Positions 33,980 through 42,882 of a stretch of 64,000 nucleotides of DNA are shown in pieces (position 1 is the stretch's first letter; each line of letters begins with the position of its first letter). Location of the stretch: positions 1,178,001 through 1,242,000 of the forward strand of contig NZ_CP040330.1 in assembly GCF_005576615.1 (NCBI RefSeq). The letters run 5' to 3'. A model generated the notes under the pieces. The model searched no databases, had not been told where the DNA came from, and saw nothing but the letters and a program-made list of their open reading frames with translations. The translations under genes were made by a program, and so were the position numbers. The DNA is from Natrinema versiforme. Lineage in GTDB: Archaea > Halobacteriota > Halobacteria > Halobacteriales > Natrialbaceae.

Positions 33980-34876
33980 TCAGCAGTTGCATTGGGAGTC
34001 GATGACTGCTGGGAGCTTTTCACGCTCGTCCCACTGTAGATGCACGTCACACGGTAACTCCGAGCCAACGACGAGATACGTATAGTCGTACCTATCCATG
34101 AATTTCGTAGCCTTCGTTTCATCGTCTTCCCAAACCATTCCCTTGACCTCAATCACTACGTTCTCTGTAACGAAACCCGGCGTGTATGTGCGATCACCCA
34201 ATTCAAAATATCGGTCTTCATACGTATAATCGATCCCCGCATCATACAAGATTAGATCTATTGCTGCTTCCCAACCGTTTCTGACGATATTTCTCGTCTT
34301 AATGACCTGGCGTGGTTTGGATCTTCCCGGTACACGCCCTTTCAGTGCGTCACTGAGTCTCTGAAGTTGCTCATCCGACCAGTCGTATCCATAAAGCGGA
34401 TGGTCCTCTCCTGTCCGCCCATACATCGAATGCTTCGTTGGATCTTCTTCGTATGTCTCTTTAAGTGATTCAGATAGTCTCTGTCGGCTTTCTTCGTCCA
34501 TCTCGAAAGAGACGCCATACATTGGATGATCTTCGCCAGTGACTCCGTACCAAGGGTTATTTTCACCCTGTAGAGATTTACTTATTTTTCGGCGTGTTTC
34601 TTCAGACACTTCGTGTCCTGTCAAAGATTCGCTGATCTTCCGCTTCGCTTCTTCTGGCATTTCCCTTCCTGAAGACGCTTCACCGATCTTTCGTTTTGCT
34701 TCCTCGGACATCTCGTGTCCTTTCATTGGGTGATTTTCACCGGATATGAGATCACGACCTAGCTCTTCCTGACTCTCGGTAGTTTCTTCACAATATCTCA
34801 CCAAATGAACCCCGATACCGTACTCGTTCTTGAAATCATCCCTTCCGCAGGCTGGACATTCTTCTATATCATTCAT
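33980..34876 (-). CDS. NUMOD3-containing homing-endonuclease-like protein
   Basis: 298 residues. An N-terminal zinc finger (CPACGRDDF...HLVRYC, 7-29) is followed by several NUMOD3-type DNA-binding repeats (about 45-185: GENHPMKGHEMSEEAKRKIG, GENNPWYG, GEDHPMYG, GEDHPLYG). The C-terminal nuclease domain (about 200-290) resembles VSR/EDxHD or PD-(D/E)xK enzymes: E203 in GWEAAID, then YTPGF and IEVKG (E243, K245). Where the family usually has Asp (YTPDF), Gly234 (codon GGT) is present, so activity may be reduced. AT-rich, unlike its neighbours, and 70 bases downstream of nrdJ. Gene transfer is likely. Confidence 0.85.
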   Translation of the reverse strand: MNDIEECPACGRDDFKNEYGIGVHLVRYCEETTESQEELGRDLISGENHPMKGHEMSEEAKRKIGEASSGREMPEEAKRKISESLTGHEVSEETRRKISKSLQGENNPWYGVTGEDHPMYGVSFEMDEESRQRLSESLKETYEEDPTKHSMYGRTGEDHPLYGYDWSDEQLQRLSDALKGRVPGRSKPRQVIKTRNIVRNGWEAAIDLILYDAGIDYTYEDRYFELGDRTYTPGFVTENVVIEVKGMVWEDDETKATKFMDRYDYTYLVVGSELPCDVHLQWDEREKLPAVIDSQCNC

Positions 34877-34946
34877 AAAGAGGTTTCTACCGCATTGGTT
34901 TAAAAAATATAAGCCGCGAATCTATCGTTTCAACAGTACTACTGGA

Positions 34947-37900
34947 TCAACATTCCGACCAGCCACAACTATTGCAAGTTTTGCAGCCTTCGGAGAAGTA
35001 CAGCGACATCGAGCCGCAGTCGGGACACTCCGGCGATTCGCCGGCGTCGATGAGGTCTTGGGTCGTGTCGTCGTCAGCGTCCGCGGTCGAGCCGCTATCG
35101 GCGGCGGCCGCGCCGCCGTCGGTCTTCGGCCCGTCGTACTCGGCGAAGTCCGCGTCGGCCGACTCCTCGAGCGTCTGCTGTTTCGGGTACGGCTTGTCGA
35201 TCTCGTTCTCGAGGTAGCGGCGCATCGCGGTGCCGATGGCGTCGGGGATGGACTGGATCTGTTCGCCCTTGTCCCACGCGACCTTCGGCGAGCGCGTGCC
35301 ACAGAGTTCGTCGACGATCTCCTCGGGGTCGACGCCCGAACGCAGCGAGGTCGAGATGACCTTCGCCAGCGCCTCGGTAAAGGAGTTCGTGAAGCCACCG
35401 GAGTGGCCGATGTTGGCGAACAGCTCGAACGGCTGGCCGGTCTCGGGGTCCTCGTTGATCGTCACGTAGATCTTCCCGTAGCCGGTGTCGATGCGCTGGC
35501 TGACGCCCTGCAGGGCGTCGGGACGCTCGCGCTTCTCGGTGAAGTCGATCTCGACCGGTTGGCCGTCCTCGCCGAGCAGCGCGTCGACGTCCTCCTCGAG
35601 GACGTCCGCGACCTCTTCGCTCTCGAGGAAGCCTTCGAGACCGCCGAAGATCTCGTCGATCTGTTCGACCAGGGCCTGTGCGGCCTCGGTCTCGTCGGCG
35701 AAGTCGGCGTTGTCTGCGCGCGTCGTCAGCACCTGCTTCGAGCGGGTGCCGTCGCGGTAGTAGGTGACGCCCTTGCCGCCGTTCTCGTAGACCCACTCGA
35801 AGACCTCCTTTGCGTCCTCGAGCGAGGAGTCGTTGGGTGCGTTGACCGTCTTCGAGATCGAGGAGTCGACGCCCTTCTGACAGGCACACTGGACCGCGGC
35901 GTGCTGTTTCGCGGAGAGGTCGCTGGTGATGACGAACAGTTCGCCGATGGCGTCGGGCACGGTCGAGAGCCCTTCGACGCCGTCGAACTGGTTCGTCGCC
36001 ATCTGCTCCTGTGCCTCCTCCTTGACGGCGTCGACGTCGATGTCGTTCGCCTCGAGGGTGCGCAGGAAGTAGTCGTCGAACTCGACGAGCATCTCGTCGC
36101 CCTGGACGTCGTCGGTGACGTTCTTGTAGTAGGCGACGTTGTAGATGGGCTCGCAGCCGCCGGTGGTGTTGCCGACCATGGAGGTCGTTCCGGTCGGCGC
36201 GATGGTCGTGACGTTGTGGTTGCGGATGGGGAAGCCGTCTTCCCAGTCGTCGGCGTCCTCGCCGGTCTGGTGCTCGAACCACTCGCGGTACTCGGTCGGG
36301 TTCGCGTACTTCGAGTCGCCCCAGTCGTTAAAGGAGCCGCGCTCGGTGGCGAGTTCGTGGCTCTTGGCCTTCGCGCCGTGGTTGATGTGGGTCATCAGCT
36401 GGCGGGCGACTTCGTTCCCTTCGTCGCTGCCGTACTTGATCCCGAGCTGGACGTACAGCTGAGCGAGCCCCATGATGCCCAGCCCGATCTTGCGCATGTC
36501 CCGGACCTTCTCCTCGATCTCTTCGACCGGGAAGTCGGACATCGTGACGACGTTCTCGAGGAAGCGCGTGCCGTACTCGATGCGCTCGTCGAACTCCTCG
36601 AAGTCGATGGCCTCCTCGAGGAAGGCTTCGATAGCCGCCGCTTGGGAGTCGTACTCGTCGCCGTGTTCGTCGGACCAGACGCGCCAGTCGGGGGCGTCCA
36701 GATCGGCGAGCGTCGAGAGGTTGATGTGGCCGAGGTTACAGGCCTCGTGTTCCTCCAGCGGCTGTTCGCCACAGGGGTTGGTCGCGAGGATCTGGTGGTC
36801 CTCCTGTTTCTCGACGTCGAAGGAGTGCTGGTCGTTCACTCGCTCGAGGTAGATGACGCCCGGTTCGCCGTTCTCGTGTGCGCCTTGGACGATGCGTTCC
36901 CAGACGAGTTCCGCGGGGACCGAGAGCGGTTCGCCGACCTCGACGTGCTCGCCGAGGTCGTACCGGCTGTACATCTCCTTGGTCTCCTCGCTCGCGATGT
37001 GGGGCTCTTCCGTCCGCGGGTTGGTGAAGGTGTACTCCTCGCCGTTCTGGACGGCCTCCATGAAGTCGTCCGTGACGCCGACGGAGATGTTGAAGTTCGA
37101 GAGGTGGCCCTCGACGGCGTTGCGCAGGTGCTTGGGGACCCGCCCGTCCTCGTCGATCAGCTCGCGGGCCTCCTCGAGCGCTTCCGAGAAGGTGGTGTAG
37201 GTGTAGTCGTCGGGGTCGTTGAGTCGCAGCGTGTGGGCCAGCGAGACATCCTTGTTCTTGGCGTGGATGAACTCGATAACGTCCGGGTGGGAGACGCGCA
37301 TGATGCCCATCTGGGCACCGCGTCGGGTTCCGCCCTGAGCGATCGTCTCACAGAGCTGGTCGTAGGTCCGCATGAAGGTGATCGGGCCGGAGGCGATACC
37401 GCCCGTCGAGCCGACCGAGTCGCCGTAGGGACGCAGTTGCCAGAAGCCGTAGCCGACGCCGCCGCCGGACTGGAAGACTTCGGCCGCCTTCTTGGCGGTC
37501 TCGTGGATGTCCGAGAGGTCGTCGTCGGGCGACATAACGAAACAGGCCGAGAGCTGCTGGAGTTCGTCACCGGCGTTCATCAGCGTCGGCGAGTTCGGCA
37601 TGAAGGAAAGCGACTCCATGCCGTCCGTGAAGGTCCCGGCGACGTCCTCGACGTGGCTTCGGACCTCGTCGGGAAGCTCGGGGACGACCGTCTCGTAGGC
37701 GAACTTGTTGACGTTGTGTTCGGTCAGGGCGGTTTCCGCGTCGTCGTCGGCCGTCACGCCCTTGTCTTCTCGCGGGCTTTGCCCGCTCGAACGGTCCGAG
37801 GCGCTTTGCGCCTCGCTACCGAAGACCTCCGCGGCGAGCTCGTCTCGGCGCGGGTGGTCGGGCTTCAACTGGTCGGGCGTGACCGTGATCTCGAGGTCGC

Positions 37901-38126
37901 GCTTTTCGGCCTCGTAGACGGCTTCGGCCAGCGCGACGTTCTTGCCGACGCGGTCGAAGAGGTCCTCTTGGGTCTCGATCAGCTCGCCGTTCGAGTCCTT
38001 CCGGAGATACCGGGCCGGGAGAATGTTCTGGTATGCGTTGTCAGTTAATCGTTCCTCTAAGGTGTCACCATCGGAGCGCTTGATCGGAAGCGTGAGGTCT
38101 GCCGCGGAGAGTTCGACATCGCTCAC
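34947..38126 (-). CDS. nrdJ: adenosylcobalamin-dependent (class II) ribonucleoside-diphosphate reductase
   Basis: 1059 residues from the GTG at 38126. Key sites: FMPNSPTLMNAGDELQQLSACFV (first redox Cys), FQSGGGVGYGFWQLRP, GQ-type loop GGTRRGAQMGIMRVSHPD, radical-cysteine region NPCGEQPLEEHEACNLG, PTGTTSMVGNTTGGCEPIYNV, and a C-terminal zinc ribbon CPDCGSMSLYF...CKTCNSCGW. Makes deoxynucleotides using cobalamin. The GTG at 38126 was chosen (SDVELSAADLTLPIK) over the in-frame ATG at 38150. A small upstream frame ends in GTGA here. Residues about 104-118 contain an in-frame insertion encoded by two hairpins. No intein. Confidence 0.95.
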   Translation of the reverse strand: MSDVELSAADLTLPIKRSDGDTLEERLTDNAYQNILPARYLRKDSNGELIETQEDLFDRVGKNVALAEAVYEAEKRDLEITVTPDQLKPDHPRRDELAAEVFGSEAQSASDRSSGQSPREDKGVTADDDAETALTEHNVNKFAYETVVPELPDEVRSHVEDVAGTFTDGMESLSFMPNSPTLMNAGDELQQLSACFVMSPDDDLSDIHETAKKAAEVFQSGGGVGYGFWQLRPYGDSVGSTGGIASGPITFMRTYDQLCETIAQGGTRRGAQMGIMRVSHPDVIEFIHAKNKDVSLAHTLRLNDPDDYTYTTFSEALEEARELIDEDGRVPKHLRNAVEGHLSNFNISVGVTDDFMEAVQNGEEYTFTNPRTEEPHIASEETKEMYSRYDLGEHVEVGEPLSVPAELVWERIVQGAHENGEPGVIYLERVNDQHSFDVEKQEDHQILATNPCGEQPLEEHEACNLGHINLSTLADLDAPDWRVWSDEHGDEYDSQAAAIEAFLEEAIDFEEFDERIEYGTRFLENVVTMSDFPVEEIEEKVRDMRKIGLGIMGLAQLYVQLGIKYGSDEGNEVARQLMTHINHGAKAKSHELATERGSFNDWGDSKYANPTEYREWFEHQTGEDADDWEDGFPIRNHNVTTIAPTGTTSMVGNTTGGCEPIYNVAYYKNVTDDVQGDEMLVEFDDYFLRTLEANDIDVDAVKEEAQEQMATNQFDGVEGLSTVPDAIGELFVITSDLSAKQHAAVQCACQKGVDSSISKTVNAPNDSSLEDAKEVFEWVYENGGKGVTYYRDGTRSKQVLTTRADNADFADETEAAQALVEQIDEIFGGLEGFLESEEVADVLEEDVDALLGEDGQPVEIDFTEKRERPDALQGVSQRIDTGYGKIYVTINEDPETGQPFELFANIGHSGGFTNSFTEALAKVISTSLRSGVDPEEIVDELCGTRSPKVAWDKGEQIQSIPDAIGTAMRRYLENEIDKPYPKQQTLEESADADFAEYDGPKTDGGAAAADSGSTADADDDTTQDLIDAGESPECPDCGSMSLYFSEGCKTCNSCGWSEC
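37772..37814. repeat. two 3-nt-loop hairpins inserted in frame in nrdJ
   Basis: GCGGGC-TTT-GCCCGC (37772-37786) and GAGGCGC-TTT-GCGCCTC (37798-37814) are perfect stems with identical TTT loops, 11 bases apart, inside a non-conserved Ser/Asp-rich loop of NrdJ. Confidence 0.75.
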
Positions 38127-38224
38127 GCGTGCGTCACCTCGTCGGTACACTGCTGCAGCACGTCGATTCTGGCGTCGGACTGGGTCCTAGCTCGCATCAT
38201 TCGTAACGAAGGTTCGATATTCAT
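38123..38224 (-). CDS. possible short upstream ORF of nrdJ
   Basis: A 33-residue frame begins at the ATG at 38224, with internal ATG-ATG at 38200/38197. It ends at TGA 38123-38125 so that GTGA overlaps the nrdJ start. The TATA-like TTTTATG (about 38231-38241) suggests transcription starts near 38205-38212, so the shorter version of about 25 residues is more realistic. Could couple translation to nrdJ or be chance. Confidence 0.25.
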   Translation of the reverse strand: MNIEPSLRMMRARTQSDARIDVLQQCTDEVTHA

Positions 38225-38562
38225 TGATACCTCATAAAACGTGGTGTTGTTGTCCTACTTTTCTTGTAGTAATACAAATCTGGTTGCAAAGATGTCTCTG
38301 TAACCTTTCGTTTCTGTTCCTCCGGCGACCGCCGAGACGGCCACCTGTGTGGTCAATAGACCCTACGCAGTCGACTGCCTTAACGATTTTCAGACCGAAT
38401 TGAACGTGACTGTTTCCGACACGAGGCCGTCGCAAGCGGGCGAATTTCCCGTTTTCCGGTGATCCGGTTGGACTGACCGATATACTCCCTCGAGTCACTC
38501 ACGCTCGCGAGTCAGTCACGATATCCAGAAAGATTACGTCCCTGCGGTACGGGGAGGTTCGT

Positions 38563-38748
38563 ATGATCGATGCACTGCTGTCGGCACCACCGATCCTGCT
38601 GGTGCTGGCCGTTCTCGCCGCCTTCGCAGTCGCGGTTATCGCCCTCCGAATCGCGATCAAACTGGCCGTCCGCGTCGGTATCGTCGCCGCGGTCGTCCTC
38701 GCCGCCCTCTACGCGGTCGGGCAACTCGAGTTGCTCCCCGGCGTCTAA
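38563..38748 (+). CDS. small single-span to two-span membrane protein
   Basis: 61 residues, almost wholly hydrophobic: APPILLVLAVLAAFAVAVIALRIAIKLAVRVGIVAAVVLAALYAVG. Two membrane helices separated by a basic turn. A strong Shine-Dalgarno GGGAGGTT sits seven to eight bases before the ATG, unusual against the leaderless genes around it. This supports a real gene although no function is known. No operon partner. Confidence 0.65.
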   Translation: MIDALLSAPPILLVLAVLAAFAVAVIALRIAIKLAVRVGIVAAVVLAALYAVGQLELLPGV

Positions 38749-38866
38749 GGACGATCGTCCAGTCCCGTCGAATAGCTCCCGGACGCGGGAATCACTCGCC
38801 GAGAGATCGCTGTTCAGTCCGTGCCGATCTTTTCAGACGACCGCAACGAAAAATGCGCAGCGACGC

Positions 38867-39514
38867 TCAGACGCTCGAGAGGAAGTTCTCGATCACGTCG
38901 TGGCCCGCCGCCGTCAGCACGCTCTCTGGGTGAAACTGCACGCACTCGAGGGGATACTCCTCGTGGCGGACGCCCATGACGAGCGTTTCCTCTCCGTGTT
39001 CCGCGGTCGCCGAGACCGCGAGACAGTCCGGCACTTCGGTCGCGACGAGCGAGTGATAGCGACCCGCGCGAAAGCCCTGCTCGAGGCCCTCGAAGACCCC
39101 CTCGCCGTCGTGGTCGACGGCGGAGGCCTTCCCGTGAATTGGGTCCGGCGCGCGGCCGACGGTGCCGCCGTACTCGTAGACCGCGGCCTCGAGGCCGAGA
39201 CAGACGCCGAGGGTCGGCACGTCGGGTGAGATCTCCCGGAGCACGTCCATCGTGACGCCGACATCGCGGTCGTTTTTCGGATGCCCCGGCCCCGGACTGA
39301 CGATGATCGCGTCGGGGTCGACGGCGCGCACGTCCGCGAGCGACGCGGTATTTTTCAGGACCTCGGTCTCGGTGCCGGCCTGCTGGCTGACGTACTCGAC
39401 GAGGTTGTAGGTAAAGGAGTCGTAGTTGTCGACGAACAGGACCGTGATCGGCTCCGCGTCGCTTTGCTCGTCGTCCGCTGCGGTCGCGTCGGCTTCGTCC
39501 GCCGTCGCACTCAT
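38867..39514 (-). CDS. trpG: anthranilate synthase component II (glutamine amidotransferase)
   Basis: 215 residues. Class I amidotransferase triad: Cys in GVCLGLEAA, and His-x-Glu in QFHPESVLTAAG; N-terminal FVDNYDSFTYNLVEYV is typical. The N-terminal 22 residues are an acidic haloarchaeal tail. Supplies ammonia to TrpE for anthranilate synthesis. Its start overlaps the trpE stop by four bases; last gene of trpDFEG. Confidence 0.96.
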   Translation of the reverse strand: MSATADEADATAADDEQSDAEPITVLFVDNYDSFTYNLVEYVSQQAGTETEVLKNTASLADVRAVDPDAIIVSPGPGHPKNDRDVGVTMDVLREISPDVPTLGVCLGLEAAVYEYGGTVGRAPDPIHGKASAVDHDGEGVFEGLEQGFRAGRYHSLVATEVPDCLAVSATAEHGEETLVMGVRHEEYPLECVQFHPESVLTAAGHDVIENFLSSV

Positions 39515-41199
39515 CGGCTCACCTCCGCCGTCGCTTCGGGGTCATCGTCCGGCGTCGACCCGTCGGCCGGCAGTTCGATCGCCTCGAGCGCGGCGAGGAC
39601 CCCGCCCATCTTCTGCTCGGTCTCCTCGTACTCGGCGGTGGGGTCGCTGTCGGCGACCAGCCCCGCGCCGGCTTGGACCGTGATCCGGTCCTGCTCACCT
39701 TCATCTTCGACAGTTGCAGTCCGAATCACGATCGCGAAGTCCGTATCGCCCGTCCACGAGTAGTAGCCGACGCCGCCGCCGTAGAGGCCGCGAGGGGTGG
39801 ACTCGAGGTCGTCGATGATCTCCATCGCGCGGATCTTCGGGGCTCCAGAGAGGGTGCCGGCAGGGAACGAGGCTCGAGTCGCGTCGAACCCGTCCGAGTC
39901 CGCGGCCAGCGTCCCCGTCACGGTCGATTCGATGTGCTGGACGTGGCTGTACTTGAGGACGTTCATGAACTCGTCGACCCGGACCGAGCCCGGTTCGGAG
40001 ACGCGGCGCACGTCGTTGCGCGCCAGATCGACCAGCATCGTGTGCTCGGCGCGTTCCTTGCCGTCGGCCAGCATCTCGCCCGCGAGCCGCCGGTCCTCGA
40101 CGGGACTCGAGCCGCGGTCGCAGGTGCCGGCGATGGGGTTGGACATGACCTCGCGACCGCGTACGGAGATCAGGGTCTCGGGGCTCGCCCCGACGACGGT
40201 CAGGTCGTCGTGGTCGAGCAGGTACATGTACGGCGACGGGTTCACGTCCCGCATGGCCTCGTAGAAGCCGAGGGTGGCCACGTCGCCGTAGAGCTCTCGG
40301 GTTCGGGAGATGACGCCCTGATAGATGTCTCCGTCGAGGACGTGCTCTTTGGCTCGCCGGACGCTTTCCTCGTACTCGTCTTTGGGACCCGCAACCTCGT
40401 CTTCGCGGACGAACCCGCCCGTTTCCGGCCGTTCGGCCGCCCGCAGCGTCGCCGCGATGTCGTCGGCCTCCGCCCGGAGAGCGTCGTATACCTCGCCGGG
40501 GTCGTCGTCGGCCTCGAGGACGGGCGTACAGACCAGCGAGACCGTCCCGTCGCGCTCGTCGAAGGCCAGCGTTTTCGTCGTCAGGAGGAACTGAGCGTCC
40601 GGGAACCGCGAGTCGGGGCGCTCGCAGCCGACCTCCTCGAGCCAGAGGTCGTAGACGGCGTCGTAGGCCAGAAAGCCGACCAGTCCGCCCTCGAGGTGCT
40701 GGCGGTCGTGATCGGGCATATTTTCGAGGCGAACGTCGGGCATCGCGGCCCGCAGCGCGTCGACGGTATCGCCGTCCGCGTCCGTCTCGATCGCTTCGAG
40801 CGGCGCGTCCTCGGACAGCGCCTCGACGGTCGCCTCGCCGGACTCGACGGTCACGACGGCCTCGGGGTCGTAGCCCACGTAAGAGTAGCGCGCGTGGCGC
40901 TCGGCGTCCGCGGCGCTCGGCCGAAACGCGCCGTCCGGATCGCTCGAGGCCGTTTTCTCCGCGCTCTCGAGCAGGAAGGCGTACGGCGAGCGCTCGCGAT
41001 CGACCGCGTCGGAGCGGCCGGTCAGCGCCGCGTAGGCGGCCAGCGGCGTCGTCTCGCACTCGAGGGTCGCGACGGTGTGGACGACGGCGGGTCGGTCCGC
41101 CCGCTCCTCGCTCGTGCCCGCGTGGTCGCGGAACGTCTCTCGGTCGATGTCGAATACCGGTCGGTCGGCCGGCGTCGAATCGAAGTCGGCATCGTGCAT
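39511..41199 (-). CDS. trpE: anthranilate synthase component I
   Basis: 562 residues. Chorismate-binding enzyme core in the C-terminal half: GDIYQGVISRTREL, SPETLISVRGREVMSNPIAGT, MLVDLARNDVRRV, FPAGTLSGAPKIRAMEII and GGGVGYYSW. The N-terminal half carries the tryptophan-binding LLESAEK-like element (YAFLLESAEKTAS). Converts chorismate to anthranilate. ATG at 41199 preferred (GTG at 41205 possible); about nine bases after the trpF stop. Confidence 0.96.
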   Translation of the reverse strand: MHDADFDSTPADRPVFDIDRETFRDHAGTSEERADRPAVVHTVATLECETTPLAAYAALTGRSDAVDRERSPYAFLLESAEKTASSDPDGAFRPSAADAERHARYSYVGYDPEAVVTVESGEATVEALSEDAPLEAIETDADGDTVDALRAAMPDVRLENMPDHDRQHLEGGLVGFLAYDAVYDLWLEEVGCERPDSRFPDAQFLLTTKTLAFDERDGTVSLVCTPVLEADDDPGEVYDALRAEADDIAATLRAAERPETGGFVREDEVAGPKDEYEESVRRAKEHVLDGDIYQGVISRTRELYGDVATLGFYEAMRDVNPSPYMYLLDHDDLTVVGASPETLISVRGREVMSNPIAGTCDRGSSPVEDRRLAGEMLADGKERAEHTMLVDLARNDVRRVSEPGSVRVDEFMNVLKYSHVQHIESTVTGTLAADSDGFDATRASFPAGTLSGAPKIRAMEIIDDLESTPRGLYGGGVGYYSWTGDTDFAIVIRTATVEDEGEQDRITVQAGAGLVADSDPTAEYEETEQKMGGVLAALEAIELPADGSTPDDDPEATAEVSR

Positions 41200-41207
41200 G
41201 GTCACGG

Positions 41208-41858
41208 TTACAGCTCCGCCGGTTTGCGGGCGTTCTTGGCTCGGTCGACGAACGACCGCACGGCGTCGACATCCTTGACGCCGCCGCGTTTCTCGACGCC
41301 GCTTGCCACGTCGACCGCGAAGGGGTCGACGGTTCGGACCGCGTCGCCGACGTTCTCCGGCGTGAGCCCGCCCGCGAGGACAAGCGGCGACTCGAGGTCC
41401 GCAGCGGCCATTCGCGTCTGATCCCAGTCGTGGGTGCGGCCGGTACCACCGCCGCCGCCGTCGCCGGGCGTGTCGACGATGAGGGCGTCGACGATGTCGT
41501 CGTAGGTCTCGGCGGTCGTCGCGTCGTCGGCGTCGACCGCGAGCAGGAGTTCCGTCTCGAGTTTCGCGCGCAGGTAGGCGAGGTCGCCGACCCGCATGTC
41601 GCTGTGGATCTGGAGCGCGTCGGGTTCGATCTCCTCGACCAACTCGATCGCCTCCTCGGGGCTATCCGGCATCGTCACGAGCACGCTCGTCACGAACGGC
41701 GGGGTCGCCGCCGCGAGCGCCGCGGCCCGCTCGATCGAGACCTCACGGGGCGTGTCGACCGACACGTCGCAGATGATGCCGATCGCGTCCGCCCCCGCGT
41801 CGATCGCGGCCTCAAGGTCGGCTTCGGTGGTCAGTCCGCAGACCTTGACGCGGGTCAT
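41208..41858 (-). CDS. trpF: phosphoribosylanthranilate isomerase
   Basis: 216 residues, TIM-barrel. N-terminal TRVKVCGLTTEADLEAAIDAGADAIG carries the catalytic Cys7; the usual catalytic Asp is in VDALIVDTPGDG; the phosphate-binding loop is in LAGGLTPENV and VASGVEKRGGVKD. Start overlaps the trpD stop by four bases. Third step of tryptophan synthesis. Confidence 0.96.
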   Translation of the reverse strand: MTRVKVCGLTTEADLEAAIDAGADAIGIICDVSVDTPREVSIERAAALAAATPPFVTSVLVTMPDSPEEAIELVEEIEPDALQIHSDMRVGDLAYLRAKLETELLLAVDADDATTAETYDDIVDALIVDTPGDGGGGGTGRTHDWDQTRMAAADLESPLVLAGGLTPENVGDAVRTVDPFAVDVASGVEKRGGVKDVDAVRSFVDRAKNARKPAEL

Positions 41859-42871
41859 TGGCCCTCCGCCCGCGCCGTCGCGCCACAGAGTTGCTCGAGT
41901 TTCCGCGCCGCCTCACCGTTCTCGATCGCCTCGCGGGCCACCTCGGCACCCGCCTCGAGCGAGTCGGCCTCGCCGGCGACGTAGATCGCCGCGCCGGCGT
42001 TCGCGAGGATGACGTCCCGTTTCGCGCCGGTCACGTCGCCCTCGACGATGCCGCGCATGTCGACCGCGTTCTCCACGGGCGAGCCGCCGGCGATGTCGTC
42101 GATATCGTGCTCCGCGAGCCCGAGATCCGCCGGCTCGAGCGCGTACTCCTCGACAGCTTCGCCGTTGACTTCTGCAACGCGGGTTTCGCCGTGGATGGCG
42201 ATCTCGTCGGTGCCCGCGCCGTGGACGACCAGCGCGCGGTCGATGTCCATCCGCGAGAGCGCCTCCGCGAGCACGGGAACGAGATCGGGGTCGTAGACGC
42301 CGACGACCTGTGCGTCCGCGCCGGCGGGGTTGGTCAGCGGCCCGAGCACGTTGAAGATCGTCCGCATTCCCAGTTCCTTGCGCGGGCCGATAACGGCCTT
42401 CATCGCCGGGTGGAACACCGGCGCGAGCATGAAGCCGATGCCGTCGACTTCGATCGCGTCCTCGACGGCCGGCGGCTCGGCCTCGATGTCGACGCCGACC
42501 TCCTCGAGCACGTCCGCGCTGCCCGAGGACGAGGAGACCGAGTAGTTGCCGTGTTTGGCGACCGGAACGCCGGCCCCGGCGGCCACGATCGCGCTCGTCG
42601 TCGAGACGTTGATCGTGTTGTAATCGTCGCCGCCGGTGCCGCAGGTGTCGACCAGCGGCTCCCGATCCGGCGAGATCGTCCTGGCCGCGTCGCGCATCCC
42701 CTCGGCAAAGCCGGCGATCTCGGCTTCGGTCTCTCCCTTCGAGCGCAGTGCCGCCAGCAGCGCGCCGATCTGTGCTTCCGTCGCATCCTCGAAAACGGCC
42801 GTTGAAGCCGCTCGAGCGTCCGATTGTGTGAGATCCTCCCCGTCCGCGACTCGTTCGACATACTCCTGCAT
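41855..42871 (-). CDS. trpD: anthranilate phosphoribosyltransferase
   Basis: 338 residues. PRPP-binding GTGGDDYNTINVSTTSAIVAAGAG and KHGNYSVSSSSGSADVLEEVG, plus MKAVIGPRKELGMRTIFNVLGPLTNPAG, are diagnostic. Transfers phosphoribose to anthranilate. Start MQEYVERV at 42871 chosen; upstream in-frame extension is shadow. First gene of the trpDFEG operon, preceded by an inverted-repeat candidate operator. Confidence 0.96.
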   Translation of the reverse strand: MQEYVERVADGEDLTQSDARAASTAVFEDATEAQIGALLAALRSKGETEAEIAGFAEGMRDAARTISPDREPLVDTCGTGGDDYNTINVSTTSAIVAAGAGVPVAKHGNYSVSSSSGSADVLEEVGVDIEAEPPAVEDAIEVDGIGFMLAPVFHPAMKAVIGPRKELGMRTIFNVLGPLTNPAGADAQVVGVYDPDLVPVLAEALSRMDIDRALVVHGAGTDEIAIHGETRVAEVNGEAVEEYALEPADLGLAEHDIDDIAGGSPVENAVDMRGIVEGDVTGAKRDVILANAGAAIYVAGEADSLEAGAEVAREAIENGEAARKLEQLCGATARAEGQ

Positions 42872-42882
42872 AGTGGACACCA

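Noticed and set aside
35000-38000. Intein in NrdJ
   Set aside because: The conserved reductase blocks are contiguous with normal spacing; no Cys/Ser start, His-Asn end or endonuclease block within the chain.
34830-38048. 1072-codon open frame on the opposite strand of nrdJ
   Set aside because: It mirrors nrdJ, has strongly biased Val/Asp/Arg/Leu composition and no family motifs. This is a usual high-GC shadow; the nrdJ frame has all catalytic motifs.
38151-38562. Cobalamin riboswitch upstream of nrdJ
   Set aside because: No B12-box sequence or matching stem arrangement; archaeal riboswitches of this class are not expected. Only a TATA-like element was found.
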